Shown here in pieces: positions 8,032 through 16,394 of a stretch of DNA of 64,000 nucleotides. A program made the translations under genes and the position numbers. A model generated the notes under the pieces. It did not search any database and had not been told where the DNA came from. It saw only the letters and a list, made by a program, of their open reading frames with translations. Source of the DNA: Clavibacter sp. VKM Ac-2872 (GTDB lineage: Bacteria; Actinomycetota; Actinomycetes; Actinomycetales; Microbacteriaceae); assembly GCF_015351105.1 (NCBI RefSeq), contig NZ_JADKRR010000001.1:310001-374000 (forward strand), read 5' to 3'. The first letter of the stretch is position 1, and the number at the start of each line of letters is the position of its first letter.

Positions 8032-8851
8032 ATGAGCACGTCGACCACCACCGCGAAGGCCCCCCCGCGACACCCCGGCCCAGGGCCGCGGGCAGAAGGC
8101 GGCATCCGCCGGGGACCGCCCGTCCGTCGCCGCACGCTGGGGCGCCGAGGCGTTCGGCACGTTCCTCCTCGTGTTCGGCGGCGTCGGCACCGCGCTCTAC
8201 GCGTCCGCGTTCCCGGACGACGGCAACGCCACGGGCGTCGGGTTCCTCGGCGTCGCGCTCGCGTTCGGCCTCACGGTCATGGCGGGCGTCGCCGCGGTCG
8301 GCGGCATCTCCGGCGGCCACTTCAACCCCGCCGTCAGCGTCGGCCTCGCGTTCGCGGGCCGCATCGGCTGGCGCGAGGTGCCCGGCTACGTCGTCGCCCA
8401 GCTCGTCGGCGGGATCCTCGCGTCCAGCGCCCTCGCGCTCATCGCGTCGGACGGCCCCGCCGGCTACCTCGCGTCGAAGCAGGACGCGGGCTTCGCGTCG
8501 AACGGCTTCGGCGACGCATCGCCCGGCGGCTTCGGCCTCGGCGCGGTGCTGCTCGTCGAGGTGATCCTCACCGCCGTCTTCGTGACCGTGATCCTCGCCG
8601 TCACCGGCCAGAAGGCGTACGCGGCCGTCGCGCCCATCGTCATCGGGCTGACGCTCACCCTGATCCACCTCATCAGCATCCCGGTCAGCAACACGTCCGT
8701 GAACCCGGCCCGCTCCATCGCGGCCGCGATCTACGGCGGGCCCGTCGCGCTCGGCCAGGTGTGGGCGTTCATCGTCGCGCCCCTGCTGGGCGCCGCGATC
8801 GCCGGGCTCGCGCACCGCGCGCTGACCCGCGCCGCCGACGTCCCGGCCTGA
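8032..8851 (+). pseudogene. aqpZ: aquaporin (AqpZ/MIP family), frame broken in a C7 tract
   Basis: The gene encodes a MIP-family water channel with six membrane helices and both NPA boxes (GGHFNPAVSV and SVNPARSIAA). The main frame from 8171 is open to TGA 8851, but its first possible start (GTG 8171) lies inside helix 1, and no start codon exists upstream in that frame. A normal start (ATG 8032, MSTSTTTAKAP..) is in another frame. The two frames meet at seven consecutive Cs (8060-8066). Removing one C gives MSTSTTTAKAPRDTPAQGRG.. running straight into ARWGAEAFGTFLLVFGGVGTAL. The 820-bp span is one base over a whole number of codons. So the gene is intact except for a one-base homopolymer shift: a real lesion, a contingency tract, or an assembly error. 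Confidence 0.85.
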
Positions 8852-8927
8852 TCCGCTCGCGCGCTCCCGCCGCGCGCACCCCGCGCACCCCACCGATCCG
8901 CATCCGCACCACCGAAGGAGCACCGCC

Positions 8928-9857
8928 GTGAACGACGCCGCACCCGCCATCCGTCCCATCGACCTGACCGGCATCGACGCCGCGCACCCGGAGGGGGAGA
9001 CGGCCGCGCAGCGCATCGGCGTCGCCGCGGCCGAGACCGCCGCGGGCGTCACGGGCGTGCACCACCTCGGCGGCACGGCCGCGCGGGCGCTCGACGCGGC
9101 GTCGCGGGCGATCCGCGGCACGAGCACCGGCCCCGGCGTCACGGTCTCCGAGGAGGTCGGCGGGACGGTGATCGACATCGACCTCGTGGTCGAGTACCCG
9201 ACGCCCGTGCAGGACGTCGTCGACGAGACGCGCGAGCAGGTGGCGCGCGCCGCCCGGCAGATCGCCTCCGGCGACGTGCGGGTCAACATCCGCGTGACCG
9301 ACGTGCACGGCCCGTTCGACGACGAGCAGTCGCCCGCGGGAGCCGCGCTGGAGAGGGCGAAGGACGCCGGTTCCGACGCGCTGGACAAGGCCAAGGCGGC
9401 CGGATCCGAGGGGCTCGAGAAGGCGAAGGCCGCCGGATCCGTGGCCGCCGACCGCGCCCGCGATGCCGGCGACCGGATCCAGGACGCCTCCGCCGACGCC
9501 GCCTCCCGGGCCCAGGACGCCGGATCGCGCGCCGCCGACGCCGCGAAGGAGATCGGCTCCGAGGTGGCCGACCGCGCGAAGGCCGCGGGCGCCGTGCTCG
9601 CCGACTCCGCGAAGGCGGACGTCGAGGAGACGCAGGAGGCGGCCCAGGAGCGCCACGCCGCCGACGCCGACTTCGACACCTACGCGGAGCAGGCCGGATC
9701 CGCGCCCGAGGTCACCGTGATCGTGGAGGGGGACGGCGATGGCGCCACGCGCGTCGAGGTCGACGGCCCCGCGACGGTCGAGGTGCAGGGTGACCGCGTC
9801 GAGGTCGACGGCACGGCGACGACTCGCGATACCGCCGCTGACGACAGCCACGCCTAG
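8928..9857 (+). CDS. Asp23/Gls24 domain protein with LEA-like amphipathic repeat tail
   Basis: GTG 8928 is preceded by GAAGGAG. Residues about 20-130 form an Asp23/Gls24 domain (VAAAETAAGVTGVHHLGGTAARALD .. VVEYPTPVQDVVDETREQVARAARQIASGDVRVNIRVTDVHGP), paralogous to the protein encoded at 7459. Residues about 140-235 are a repetitive Ala/Lys/Asp/Gly helix region (ERAKDAGSDALDKAKAAGSEGLEKAKAAGS..) with an 11-residue rhythm like LEA or apolipoprotein amphipathic helices. The last 60 residues are acidic and valine-rich. I infer an envelope-associated protective protein for osmotic or desiccation stress, consistent with the adjacent aquaporin. The repeat tail is unusual for the family. Confidence 0.82.
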   Translation: MNDAAPAIRPIDLTGIDAAHPEGETAAQRIGVAAAETAAGVTGVHHLGGTAARALDAASRAIRGTSTGPGVTVSEEVGGTVIDIDLVVEYPTPVQDVVDETREQVARAARQIASGDVRVNIRVTDVHGPFDDEQSPAGAALERAKDAGSDALDKAKAAGSEGLEKAKAAGSVAADRARDAGDRIQDASADAASRAQDAGSRAADAAKEIGSEVADRAKAAGAVLADSAKADVEETQEAAQERHAADADFDTYAEQAGSAPEVTVIVEGDGDGATRVEVDGPATVEVQGDRVEVDGTATTRDTAADDSHA

Positions 9858-9893
9858 CGCGCGGTCGGTCCGGGGGCGTGCTCGGACCGCGCG
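9858..9893. terminator. bidirectional hairpin between convergent genes
   Basis: The 9-bp arms 9858-9866 and 9885-9893 (CGCGCGGTC / GACCGCGCG) are complementary, with an alternative inner pairing GGTCCG / CGGACC. The hairpin lies between the stop of the plus-strand Asp23-repeat gene and the stop of the minus-strand DUF805 gene. Confidence 0.5.
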
Positions 9894-9904
9894 GATCCGC
9901 GGCG

Positions 9905-10357
9905 TCAGTCGAAGCGCGCGCCGCCCGGCCGCGACCGCCCCGCGGTCATGATCACGTAGACGATCTGCCCGAGGAACGGGATGAAGTTGATGAACGTCCA
10001 CGTGCCGCTGCGGTCGACATCGTGCAGCCGCCGCCACGAGACCGCGAACGACGGGATGAAGACCGCCAGCTGGAGCACCGCGAGGACGGCGCTCCACGGG
10101 TCCGTGATGGTCAGCTCGTCGAGGAGCCCGAGGCCCCCGAGCGGTTCGCGGCGGTCGGCGTTCAGGCTGCTCAGGGTCTGGAGGGCGGACGTGCCGACGA
10201 CGCTCGTGAGGATCCACCACCAGAACTCGCTCCGGCTGGCGCGCCCGCGGAAGGTCGCGTACTTGAGGAAGAACCTCCGCATCGCCTCCTGCCAGGACGC
10301 GCCGTACAGCGGCAGCTCGAGGGATGTGCGGGCTCCGGGCGGCGTCGCGTCGGTCAT
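9905..10357 (-). CDS. DUF805 membrane protein
   Basis: This 150-residue integral membrane protein has the DUF805 pattern: the FRGRASRSEFWWWIL motif at about residues 36-50, hydrophobic segments, then SWRRLHDVDRSGTWTFINFIPFLGQIVYVI near the C terminus. The family function is unknown. It may be a membrane scaffold or transporter accessory. ATG 10357. It stands alone, convergent with the Asp23-repeat gene, and is separated from the next minus-strand gene by about 75 bp. Confidence 0.85.
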   Translation of the reverse strand: MTDATPPGARTSLELPLYGASWQEAMRRFFLKYATFRGRASRSEFWWWILTSVVGTSALQTLSSLNADRREPLGGLGLLDELTITDPWSAVLAVLQLAVFIPSFAVSWRRLHDVDRSGTWTFINFIPFLGQIVYVIMTAGRSRPGGARFD

Positions 10358-10432
10358 GCGTGGACCGTACGCGGGCCCGGCCGCATCCTCGGGGGAGCGG
10401 ATGCGGCCGGGCGGGCGAGGGGCGGGGTCGGA

Positions 10433-10900
10433 TCACACCGCCATGAGCCCCAGCACCGCGAGCGCCCCGAAGGCGACGCCCCAGACGGCGATCGCGATCG
10501 TCTCCCAGATCAGCACCGCGCGCGGGCGGGCGCCGAAGGAGACCATCGCGGCCGACGTGAAGTGCGTCGGCACCAGGAGCGGGCCGAGGAGGCTGACGCC
10601 CGGCACGCCGTAGCGGTCGAACGTGCGGCGGATCTTCGCGCGCCGGGGCGTCTCCTCCTTCGCGCTGTCGCGCGTGAGCCGGTCGCGGGTCCGCGAGGCG
10701 ACCAGCACGATCAGCGCGACGATCGCGACGTTGCCCACGACGGCTGCGAGCACCGCGACCGCGACGTGCTGGCCGCTGATCACGCCCACCACGGCCGCGA
10801 ACTCGACCTCGAGGAACGGGATCATCGCGGTGACCATGACCCCGAACCACCGGAGCAGCTCCGGCAGGCCGTCCGTGAAGTCCTGCAGCGCGTCGATCAT
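10433..10900 (-). CDS. small multidrug export-like membrane protein
   Basis: A 155-residue protein with about four membrane segments is predicted from ATG 10900 (MIDALQDFTDGLPELLRWFGVMVTAMIPFLEVEFAAVVGVISG..). The ALxxxIPFxEVEFAA-type N-terminal segment and GVPGVSLLGPLLVPTHFTSAAMVSFG match the 'putative small multi-drug export protein' family. The function is weakly defined in the literature. The start overlaps the stop of the upstream ABC permease as ATGA, so it is probably the third gene of the ABC exporter operon. Longer upstream frames would lie inside the permease and are rejected. Confidence 0.75.
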   Translation of the reverse strand: MIDALQDFTDGLPELLRWFGVMVTAMIPFLEVEFAAVVGVISGQHVAVAVLAAVVGNVAIVALIVLVASRTRDRLTRDSAKEETPRRAKIRRTFDRYGVPGVSLLGPLLVPTHFTSAAMVSFGARPRAVLIWETIAIAVWGVAFGALAVLGLMAV

Positions 10901-12030
10901 CCCTTCAGCGCCTCTCGCAGCTTCACGCGGGATCCGGTGCGGAGCAGCGAGTTGCTGTAGATCCGGGATCCGAGGGCCACCACCACGGCGGTCGTCGCGA
11001 TGAGCACGGCGAGCGAGACGAGCGGCTCCCACCACTGGGCCTCGCCGAGGAACAGCCGCATCGGCATCCCGACCGGGGCCGAGAACGGGACGTACGACAT
11101 GACCGTCATCACCACGGGGTTGTCGTTGAAGAAGATGACCGCGAAGTACGGGATCATCACGAGGTACGTGACCGGGGCCGTGACGGCGCCCACGTCCTCC
11201 TGGCGGGAGACGAGCGAGGCCGCGGCCGCGAAGAGCGACGCGAGCAGCACGAACCCGAACAGGAAGAACACGACGAACCAGATCACCGCGGGGCCCACGA
11301 CCGCGAGCAGCGCGGTCTGCTCGGTCACGAGGAGGCCGACGCCCGACATCAGGGCGATGAGGGCGATCTGCGTGAACGCGAGGATGCTGTTGCCGAGCAC
11401 CTTGCCCGCGAGCAGCGCCCGCACGGGGATGGTCGACATGAGCAGCTCGACCACGCGGGTCTGCTTCTCCTCGACGACGCTCTGGGCGATGATCTGCCCG
11501 AAGGTCAGCGCCGAGATGAAGAACACGACGCCGAACGCGATCGCCACGAGGTAGGCGATGGCGGGGTTCGTGGTCGGCTCGTCGAGGAGCTCGACGCGCG
11601 GGGTGTCGGTGAGCGCGCTCACGACGCCGTCGGGGGCGGAGGTGTCGCCGATCACCAGCACGGCGCCGTCGGCGTCGGCCTGCGTGTCGGGGACGACCGC
11701 GGCCTCCACGTCGCCGTCGCGCACCATCGCCCGCGCGTCCTCGACGCTGTCGGCGGGCACGCCCTCGAGCGACGGGGCGCCGGACACGGCCTGCTGGGCG
11801 GAACCGACGACGGCCACGCGCGTCGTCTCTCCGCTGCCGCCGGGACCGCCGTTCGCGGTGAGGAAGCCGCTCACGATGATGGAGGCGAGGATCCCGACGA
11901 GCAGGATCCCGGTGCTGATGAGGAACGACTTGCTGCGCAGGCGCATGCGCACCTCGCGGCCCGTCACGAGCATCGTGGACTGGGCGAACGTCGGGGCGGT
12001 GCCCCGTCGGGTGGCGGTGGTGGTGCTCAC
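10897..12030 (-). CDS. ABC-2 type exporter permease (NatB-like)
   Basis: This 377-residue membrane protein has one N-terminal helix (FLISTGILLVGILASIIVSGFL), a large extracytoplasmic domain of about 130 residues, and then five or six helices including VVEEKQTRVVELLMSTIPVRALLAGKVLGNS, the conserved ABC-2/NatB motif. It should form the membrane channel of an export ABC transporter with the ATPase encoded just upstream (4-bp overlap, 12027-12030). NatAB homologues export sodium or drugs. The substrate here is unknown. Confidence 0.88.
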   Translation of the reverse strand: MSTTTATRRGTAPTFAQSTMLVTGREVRMRLRSKSFLISTGILLVGILASIIVSGFLTANGGPGGSGETTRVAVVGSAQQAVSGAPSLEGVPADSVEDARAMVRDGDVEAAVVPDTQADADGAVLVIGDTSAPDGVVSALTDTPRVELLDEPTTNPAIAYLVAIAFGVVFFISALTFGQIIAQSVVEEKQTRVVELLMSTIPVRALLAGKVLGNSILAFTQIALIALMSGVGLLVTEQTALLAVVGPAVIWFVVFFLFGFVLLASLFAAAASLVSRQEDVGAVTAPVTYLVMIPYFAVIFFNDNPVVMTVMSYVPFSAPVGMPMRLFLGEAQWWEPLVSLAVLIATTAVVVALGSRIYSNSLLRTGSRVKLREALKG

Positions 12031-12908
12031 TGGACGACCTCCTGGAAGATCTCGCTGAGGGTGGGGCGGCGACGGGTGAAGCCCGTGACGGATCCGCGGG
12101 AGACGGCCTCGGCGAGCACGCGCTGGCGCGCCTCCTCGTCGGCCTCGAAGAGCACGTAGCCGCCGTCGAACTCGACGACCTCGACGCCGGGCACGTCGCG
12201 CACCCAGCCGCCGTCGCCCGCGATCTGCAGCTCCGTGAGGGGGCGGCTGTGCTGGTCGCGCAGCTCCTCGCGGTCGCCCGACGCGCGGATCCGGCCCTCG
12301 GCGATGACGACGACGTCGTCGCAGAGACGCTCGACGATGTCGAGCTGGTGCGAGGAGAAGAGCACGGGCACGCCCTGCGCGGCCCGCTCGGTGAGGACGC
12401 CGAGCACGGTCTCGACGGCGATCGGGTCGAGGCCGGAGAACGGCTCGTCGAGCACGAGCACCTCGGGGTCGTGCACGAGGCTCGCGGCGATCTGCGCCCG
12501 CTGCTGGTTGCCGAGCGACAGCGACTCGATGGGATCGTTGCGGCGCTCGCCGAGGCTGAGCCGCTCGAGCAGGCGCTCGGTGCTCGCGGTCGCGTCGGCG
12601 GCGCTCATGCCGTGCAGGCGGCCGAGGTAGACGATCTGCTCCTGCAGCTTCATCTTCGGGTAGAGGCCACGCTCCTCGGGCATGTAGCCGAAGGTGCGGC
12701 GGCTCGAGGTGCCGAGGTCGCTGCCGTTCAGCGAGACGGTGCCGGAGTCGGCGGTGAGCACGCCGAGCATGATCCGCATGGTGGTGGTCTTGCCGGCGCC
12801 GTTGCCGCCGACGAAGCCGGTCAGCCTCCCCGGCCGCACGGCGAAGGACACGTCGTCGAGGACGCGGCGGTCCCCGAACGATCGCGTGACGTTCTGGACT
12901 TCGAGCAC
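12027..12908 (-). CDS. ABC exporter ATP-binding protein (NatA-like)
   Basis: The nucleotide-binding subunit of the exporter. Seen: Walker A GGNGAGKTTT, signature LSLGNQQRAQIAAS, Walker B VLVLDEPFSGLD and the switch histidine in SSHQLD, followed by a C-terminal DUF4162-like extension of about 80 residues. I place the start at GTG 12908 (LEVQNVTRSFGDRR..) because GAGGAGG lies six bases before it. A longer frame to 12950 exists but lacks such a site. It is first in the operon with the permease and the small export-like protein. Confidence 0.9.
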   Translation of the reverse strand: MLEVQNVTRSFGDRRVLDDVSFAVRPGRLTGFVGGNGAGKTTTMRIMLGVLTADSGTVSLNGSDLGTSSRRTFGYMPEERGLYPKMKLQEQIVYLGRLHGMSAADATASTERLLERLSLGERRNDPIESLSLGNQQRAQIAASLVHDPEVLVLDEPFSGLDPIAVETVLGVLTERAAQGVPVLFSSHQLDIVERLCDDVVVIAEGRIRASGDREELRDQHSRPLTELQIAGDGGWVRDVPGVEVVEFDGGYVLFEADEEARQRVLAEAVSRGSVTGFTRRRPTLSEIFQEVVQ

Positions 12909-13088
12909 GAATGGCCTCCTCGGTGGGCGTGGGTGATCCGTGCTGCTCACGCTAGGTGCGGGGGTGCGCGGGGGAGTCCGCCATGAGGGGGAACCCCGAG
13001 GGGGACGGGATGCGCGGGGGCGCGACCGCCCGCATCTGGGGCGTCACCGCGGGTGGTCCGGCGGGATCGCCGCTCCTAGGGTCGGAGC

Positions 13089-13511
13089 ATGCGCATCGCC
13101 ACCCTCGTCCAGGCCGTCGCCGACGGGGCCGGTGCCGCGGGGTTCGTGCTGTTCGCGCTGATCCTCACCGACATCGGCACCGCGCCGCTCGCCCTGAGCG
13201 GGCTCGCGTTGCTGACGCTGTCGCTCCTCGTGCGGGTGGCCGCGCTCATCCAGGCGCGCCGCGGGCTCGAGCGCCAGGCCACGCGTCGCGGGGCCTGGCG
13301 GTGGTGGATCCACGCGCTCTGGCTCGTGCAGGTCGTCGCCTTCGTCGCGGGCCTGGTGCTCGCGCACTCGTCCGTGGGCGCCGTCGCGACCGCGGCGATC
13401 GTCGGAGCGGTCGTGGGCGTCGCATCGGCCGCGCTCGCCGGGGGCGCCGCGCGCCGCGCCGGGCGCGGATCCGGCTTCGTGGACTCCGCCGCGGTCACCG
13501 TCTACGCATAG
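13089..13511 (+). CDS. small integral membrane protein, unrecognised
   Basis: This 140-residue protein has four predicted membrane segments (FVLFALILTDIG, LALLTLSLLVRVAALIQ, WWIHALWLVQVVAFVAGLVLA, AIVGAVVGVASAALAGG) with an Arg-rich cytoplasmic loop in the middle. I recognise no family. ATG 13089 has only a weak ribosome-binding site. Its last 10 bp overlap the 3' end of the convergent lactonase gene. Codon use is typical of the core genome. Confidence 0.7.
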   Translation: MRIATLVQAVADGAGAAGFVLFALILTDIGTAPLALSGLALLTLSLLVRVAALIQARRGLERQATRRGAWRWWIHALWLVQVVAFVAGLVLAHSSVGAVATAAIVGAVVGVASAALAGGAARRAGRGSGFVDSAAVTVYA

Positions 13512-14392
13512 GCGCTCGCCGCCGGGCCCGCGACCCCCGGCCGCACCGCGAACAGCATCCCCGCGCGCGGGTGCCTGGCCGAGTCCTCGGGCGTGTAGCC
13601 CTCCTGCGAGGTCGTGATCACGAGCACGTCGCGATCCGGGCCGACGAACGCGCAGCTCGACACCTGGGGCGCATCCACCCGCACGGATCCCACGTGCTCG
13701 CCGCTCGGGGAGTAGCGCCGCACCTCGCTGCCGCCCCAGAGCGCGACCCAGAGGAAGCCCTCGTCGTCGACGCACATGCCGTCCGGGTGGCCGTCTGCGG
13801 GGGCGATCTCGACCACCACCCGCGGATCCGCCAGCCCGCCCTCGTCGGTGACGCGGAAGCGCCGCACCTGCTGCGTGGTCGTGTCGATGTAGAGCATCTC
13901 GGCGCCGTCGGCCGAGAACGCGGTGCCGTTGGAGATGGTGACGCCCTCGAGCACGGTCGTCGCGCGGCCGCGGTCGAGGAGGTAGAGGGCGCCGGCGCCG
14001 GGCGTCTTGTCGAAGGCCATCGATCCCGCCCAGAGCCGGCCGCGCGGATCCACCTCGCCGTCGTTCATGCGGCGCCGGATGCCGTCGGCCGGCAGCACGT
14101 CGGCCATCGGGATCAGCTCGCCCTCGGCCGTGAGGCGGACGAAGCCGTCGCGCGCGGCGAGCACGTGGCCGCCGTCCGCGTGTCGGACGACCGCGCCCAC
14201 CGGCCCGCCGACCTGCGTCTCGTGGACCGGCCCGACCGCGAGCGTGACCGGATCGAACGTGGCCTCGCGCACGATGCCCACGTACTGGTCGGCCCAGAGG
14301 AGCGTGCCGCGCGCGGTGTCCCACAGCGGCGCCTCGGCGTGCTCCGCGCGGACGGTGTCGAGCGGCACGGCATCCCAGACGGCGACGCTCAT
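13502..14392 (-). CDS. SMP-30/gluconolactonase family protein
   Basis: A 296-residue six-bladed beta-propeller lactonase is predicted from ATG 14392. Family motifs: HAEAPLWDTARGTLLWAD at the N terminus with the metal-binding glutamate, MNDGEVDPRGRLWAGSM near the middle, ISNGTAFSADGAEMLYIDT, and ADGHPDGMCVDDEGFLWVALWGG. These carry the E, N and D metal ligands. Enzymes of this family hydrolyse sugar lactones. The start overlaps the stop of the upstream SDR gene as ATGA, so the pair probably works in one sugar-oxidation pathway: dehydrogenase first, lactonase second. Confidence 0.88.
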   Translation of the reverse strand: MSVAVWDAVPLDTVRAEHAEAPLWDTARGTLLWADQYVGIVREATFDPVTLAVGPVHETQVGGPVGAVVRHADGGHVLAARDGFVRLTAEGELIPMADVLPADGIRRRMNDGEVDPRGRLWAGSMAFDKTPGAGALYLLDRGRATTVLEGVTISNGTAFSADGAEMLYIDTTTQQVRRFRVTDEGGLADPRVVVEIAPADGHPDGMCVDDEGFLWVALWGGSEVRRYSPSGEHVGSVRVDAPQVSSCAFVGPDRDVLVITTSQEGYTPEDSARHPRAGMLFAVRPGVAGPAASAYA

Positions 14393-15183
14393 CGCGCGCC
14401 GTCCCGCGGCCCGCGCTCCGGGGCGCCCGCGCCCTCGTACGCGCGCTGCGGCATCTGCGTCGCGAGCTTGCCGCCGCTGACGTCGACGAGCGTGCCCGTG
14501 ATGTAGCCGGCGCGGTCGCTCGCGAGGAACACGAGGAGGTCGGCCACGTCGTCGGGTCGCTCCCACCGGCGGATGCTGAGGGTGTCGAGCAGGCGGTCCT
14601 GCGCGGGCTCCGGCATCTCGGCGAAGCCGTTCATGGCCGTCGGGATCATGCCGGGCGCGTACGCGTTGACGGTGATGCCCCACGGCCCGAGCTCGCTCGC
14701 GAGCACGCGCGTGAACTGCACGACCGCGGCCTTCGAGGCCCCGTACGCGGCCGCGCCGACGCTCGGGATGACGGCCGCGAACGACGCCGCGTTGATGATG
14801 CGCCCGCCTCCCGCCGCCTTCATGGCCGGGATGACGGCCTGCGAGAGCAGGAACACGCCGCCGACGTTCACGTCGAACGCGGCCTGGAAGCGCGCGGGCT
14901 CGAGCGTCTCGACCGACCCCTCGACGTTGATCCCGGCGTTGTTCACGAGGACGTCGACGCGCCCGGCCTCCTCGAGCACCTGCGCGACGGCGGCCTGCAC
15001 GGACGCCTGGTCGGTGACGTCGGCGACGATCGCGGTGATCCCGTCCGGCAGCGCGTCGCGGAAGCGGAGGTCGAGCCCGAAGACCCGGCACCCCTCGGCC
15101 AGGAAGCGCTCGGCGATGGCGCGGCCGATGCCCTGCGCGGCACCGGAGACGACGACGACCCTGTCGTGGAGGTCGATGAGCAT
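14389..15183 (-). CDS. SDR family sugar/alcohol dehydrogenase
   Basis: A 264-residue classical short-chain dehydrogenase. Seen: the cofactor motif SGAAQGIGRAIAERF (TGxxxGxG type), an acidic residue after beta-2 (GLDLRF) suggesting NAD preference, NNAGIN, the catalytic serine in NAASFAAVIPSVGAAAYGASKAAV, and the YxxxK pair. The C-terminal IxRWxxPDDVADLLVFLASDRAGYITG..VDVSGG is standard. It starts at ATG 15183, divergent from another SDR across 52 bp, and is followed by the SMP-30 lactonase with a 4-bp overlap. A sugar such as fuconate, rhamnose or galactose may be the substrate, but this is inference. Confidence 0.9.
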   Translation of the reverse strand: MLIDLHDRVVVVSGAAQGIGRAIAERFLAEGCRVFGLDLRFRDALPDGITAIVADVTDQASVQAAVAQVLEEAGRVDVLVNNAGINVEGSVETLEPARFQAAFDVNVGGVFLLSQAVIPAMKAAGGGRIINAASFAAVIPSVGAAAYGASKAAVVQFTRVLASELGPWGITVNAYAPGMIPTAMNGFAEMPEPAQDRLLDTLSIRRWERPDDVADLLVFLASDRAGYITGTLVDVSGGKLATQMPQRAYEGAGAPERGPRDGAR

Positions 15184-15235
15184 GCGTGTTCCCCACAGTC
15201 CTAATAGCGTTTCCCTCAACGTAGGGGAGACCGCC

Positions 15236-16018
15236 ATGTCCGGAGCACGGACGCACGACCAGCACGACGACCACGACCACGACGCGCCTGGGGAGGGATC
15301 GGCGAGCCCGCGGACGCTGTGGATCAGCGGCGCGGGATCCGGCGTCGGCCGCGCGACCGCCGTCGCCGCGGCCCGCGACGGCTGGCGCATCGTGCTCTCG
15401 GGCCGTCGCCGGGAGCCGCTCGAGGAGACGCGCGCGCTGGTGGACGACCTCGGATCCACCGCGGTCGTCGCCCCGCTCGACGTGACCGACGACGCCGCGC
15501 TCGCCGCCGTGGTCGCGGGCCTCGACCGGCTCGACGGCGTCGTGGTCGCGGCCGGCCTCAACGCCCCGCGCCGCTCCTGGGCCGACCAGGACGTCGCCGA
15601 CTTCGACCGCATCCTCGCGACCAACCTCACCGGCCCGGCGCACCAGGTGGCCGCCGCCCTCCCGCTGCTGCGGGCGTCCGGCGGCACGGTCGTGCTCGTC
15701 TCCTCGTACGCCGCGTGGACCCACTCGCCGGGCGCGGGCGTCGCCTACAGCGCCTCGAAGACAGCGCTGTCGACGCTCGTGCGCGACCTCAACGCGCAGG
15801 AGGCGGGCGCCGGGATCCGCGCCACGCACCTGTGCCCGGGCACCATCGACAGCGACTTCCTCGCCCTCCGGCCGACCGTCCCCGACGCCGCCGAGCGCGC
15901 CGCGATGCTCACGCCCGACGACGTGGCCCGCGCCGCGATGTTCGTGCTCGCGTCGCCGCCGCACGTGCGGATCGACGAGCTCGTGCTCTCTCCGATGTCG
16001 CAGCGCGGCGGGTTCTGA
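15236..16018 (+). CDS. SDR family oxidoreductase, gene bordering islet A
   Basis: A 260-residue short-chain dehydrogenase/reductase is predicted from ATG 15236 (preceded by GGGGAGA). It has a His/Asp-rich N-terminal tail of about 25 residues, the cofactor motif ISGAGSGVGRATAVAAA, AAGLNAP in place of NNAG, the catalytic VSSYAAWTHSPGAGVAYSASKTAL, and CPGTIDSDF. The glycine motif followed by SGRRREPL suggests NADP preference. Its last 26 bp, encoding MSQRGGF and stop, are repeated perfectly at 17622-17648, where they no longer belong to a gene. This gene is therefore the attachment point of islet A. Confidence 0.88.
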   Translation: MSGARTHDQHDDHDHDAPGEGSASPRTLWISGAGSGVGRATAVAAARDGWRIVLSGRRREPLEETRALVDDLGSTAVVAPLDVTDDAALAAVVAGLDRLDGVVVAAGLNAPRRSWADQDVADFDRILATNLTGPAHQVAAALPLLRASGGTVVLVSSYAAWTHSPGAGVAYSASKTALSTLVRDLNAQEAGAGIRATHLCPGTIDSDFLALRPTVPDAAERAAMLTPDDVARAAMFVLASPPHVRIDELVLSPMSQRGGF

Positions 16019-16019
16019 C
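15993..16019 (+). repeat. 27-bp direct repeat, proximal copy (3' end of SDR gene)
   Basis: These 27 bases, ending one base after the SDR stop codon, are identical to 17622-17648. Weaker similarity extends about 15 bases upstream (GTGCTCTCT versus GTGCTGTCC). The copies bound a 1.6-kb segment of different character. Confidence 0.85.
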
Positions 16020-16130
16020 CCGCGGCCTGCGGGTACAGCGCGCGCCCGGTGTCGCGGCGTCACTTCGACATGCGACGAATCTCGTGCTTTCGGAAGTGAA
16101 CCTCACCGGTCCGTGCGGGCCCGACGTGGA

Positions 16131-16162
16131 CATCCCGGGGGATGGCGGCATCCCCCGGGATG
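16131..16162 (+). terminator. strong hairpin downstream of the SDR gene
   Basis: Perfect 13-bp stem, 16131-16143 with 16150-16162, loop GGCGGC. It sits between the SDR stop codon and the convergent islet-A genes, so it can serve both strands. Confidence 0.6.
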
Positions 16163-16199
16163 GAATGGTAAGCGGAGCCTAGCCGGTGCGGGCCTCTCG

Positions 16200-16394
16200 T
16201 CAGCGGTGATGCGCCGGGCTGCCGTCCCGCGGTGATCCGGACTGGCTACGGATGAACCAGGCGACGGCATATCCGATGAAGATCACTGCCGCTGCGATCG
16301 CACCGAGGGCCCACGGGTTGATATCGGTGACTGCAGCGACGCCGATTGCCACCAGGGTGGGGACCAGCCAGCCGTAGTTCCTGAGTGCCCTCAT
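16200..16394 (-). CDS. small two-helix membrane protein of islet A (possible immunity partner)
   Basis: A 64-residue protein is predicted from ATG 16394 (MRALRNYGWLVPTLVAIGVAAVTDINPWALGAIAAAVIFIGYAVAWFIRSQS..) with two membrane helices and a charged C-terminal tail. The ATG overlaps the stop of the upstream secreted-protein gene as ATGA, so the two are translationally coupled. Tiny membrane proteins coupled to secreted proteins are often immunity proteins. That role is inference, because I recognise no family. Confidence 0.65.
   Translation of the reverse strand: MRALRNYGWLVPTLVAIGVAAVTDINPWALGAIAAAVIFIGYAVAWFIRSQSGSPRDGSPAHHR

Noticed and set aside
8171-8851. GTG 8171 as the genuine aquaporin start
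   Set aside because: It lies within the first membrane helix, has no ribosome-binding site and would delete the conserved E/F-rich start of helix 1, which is encoded upstream in the same frame.
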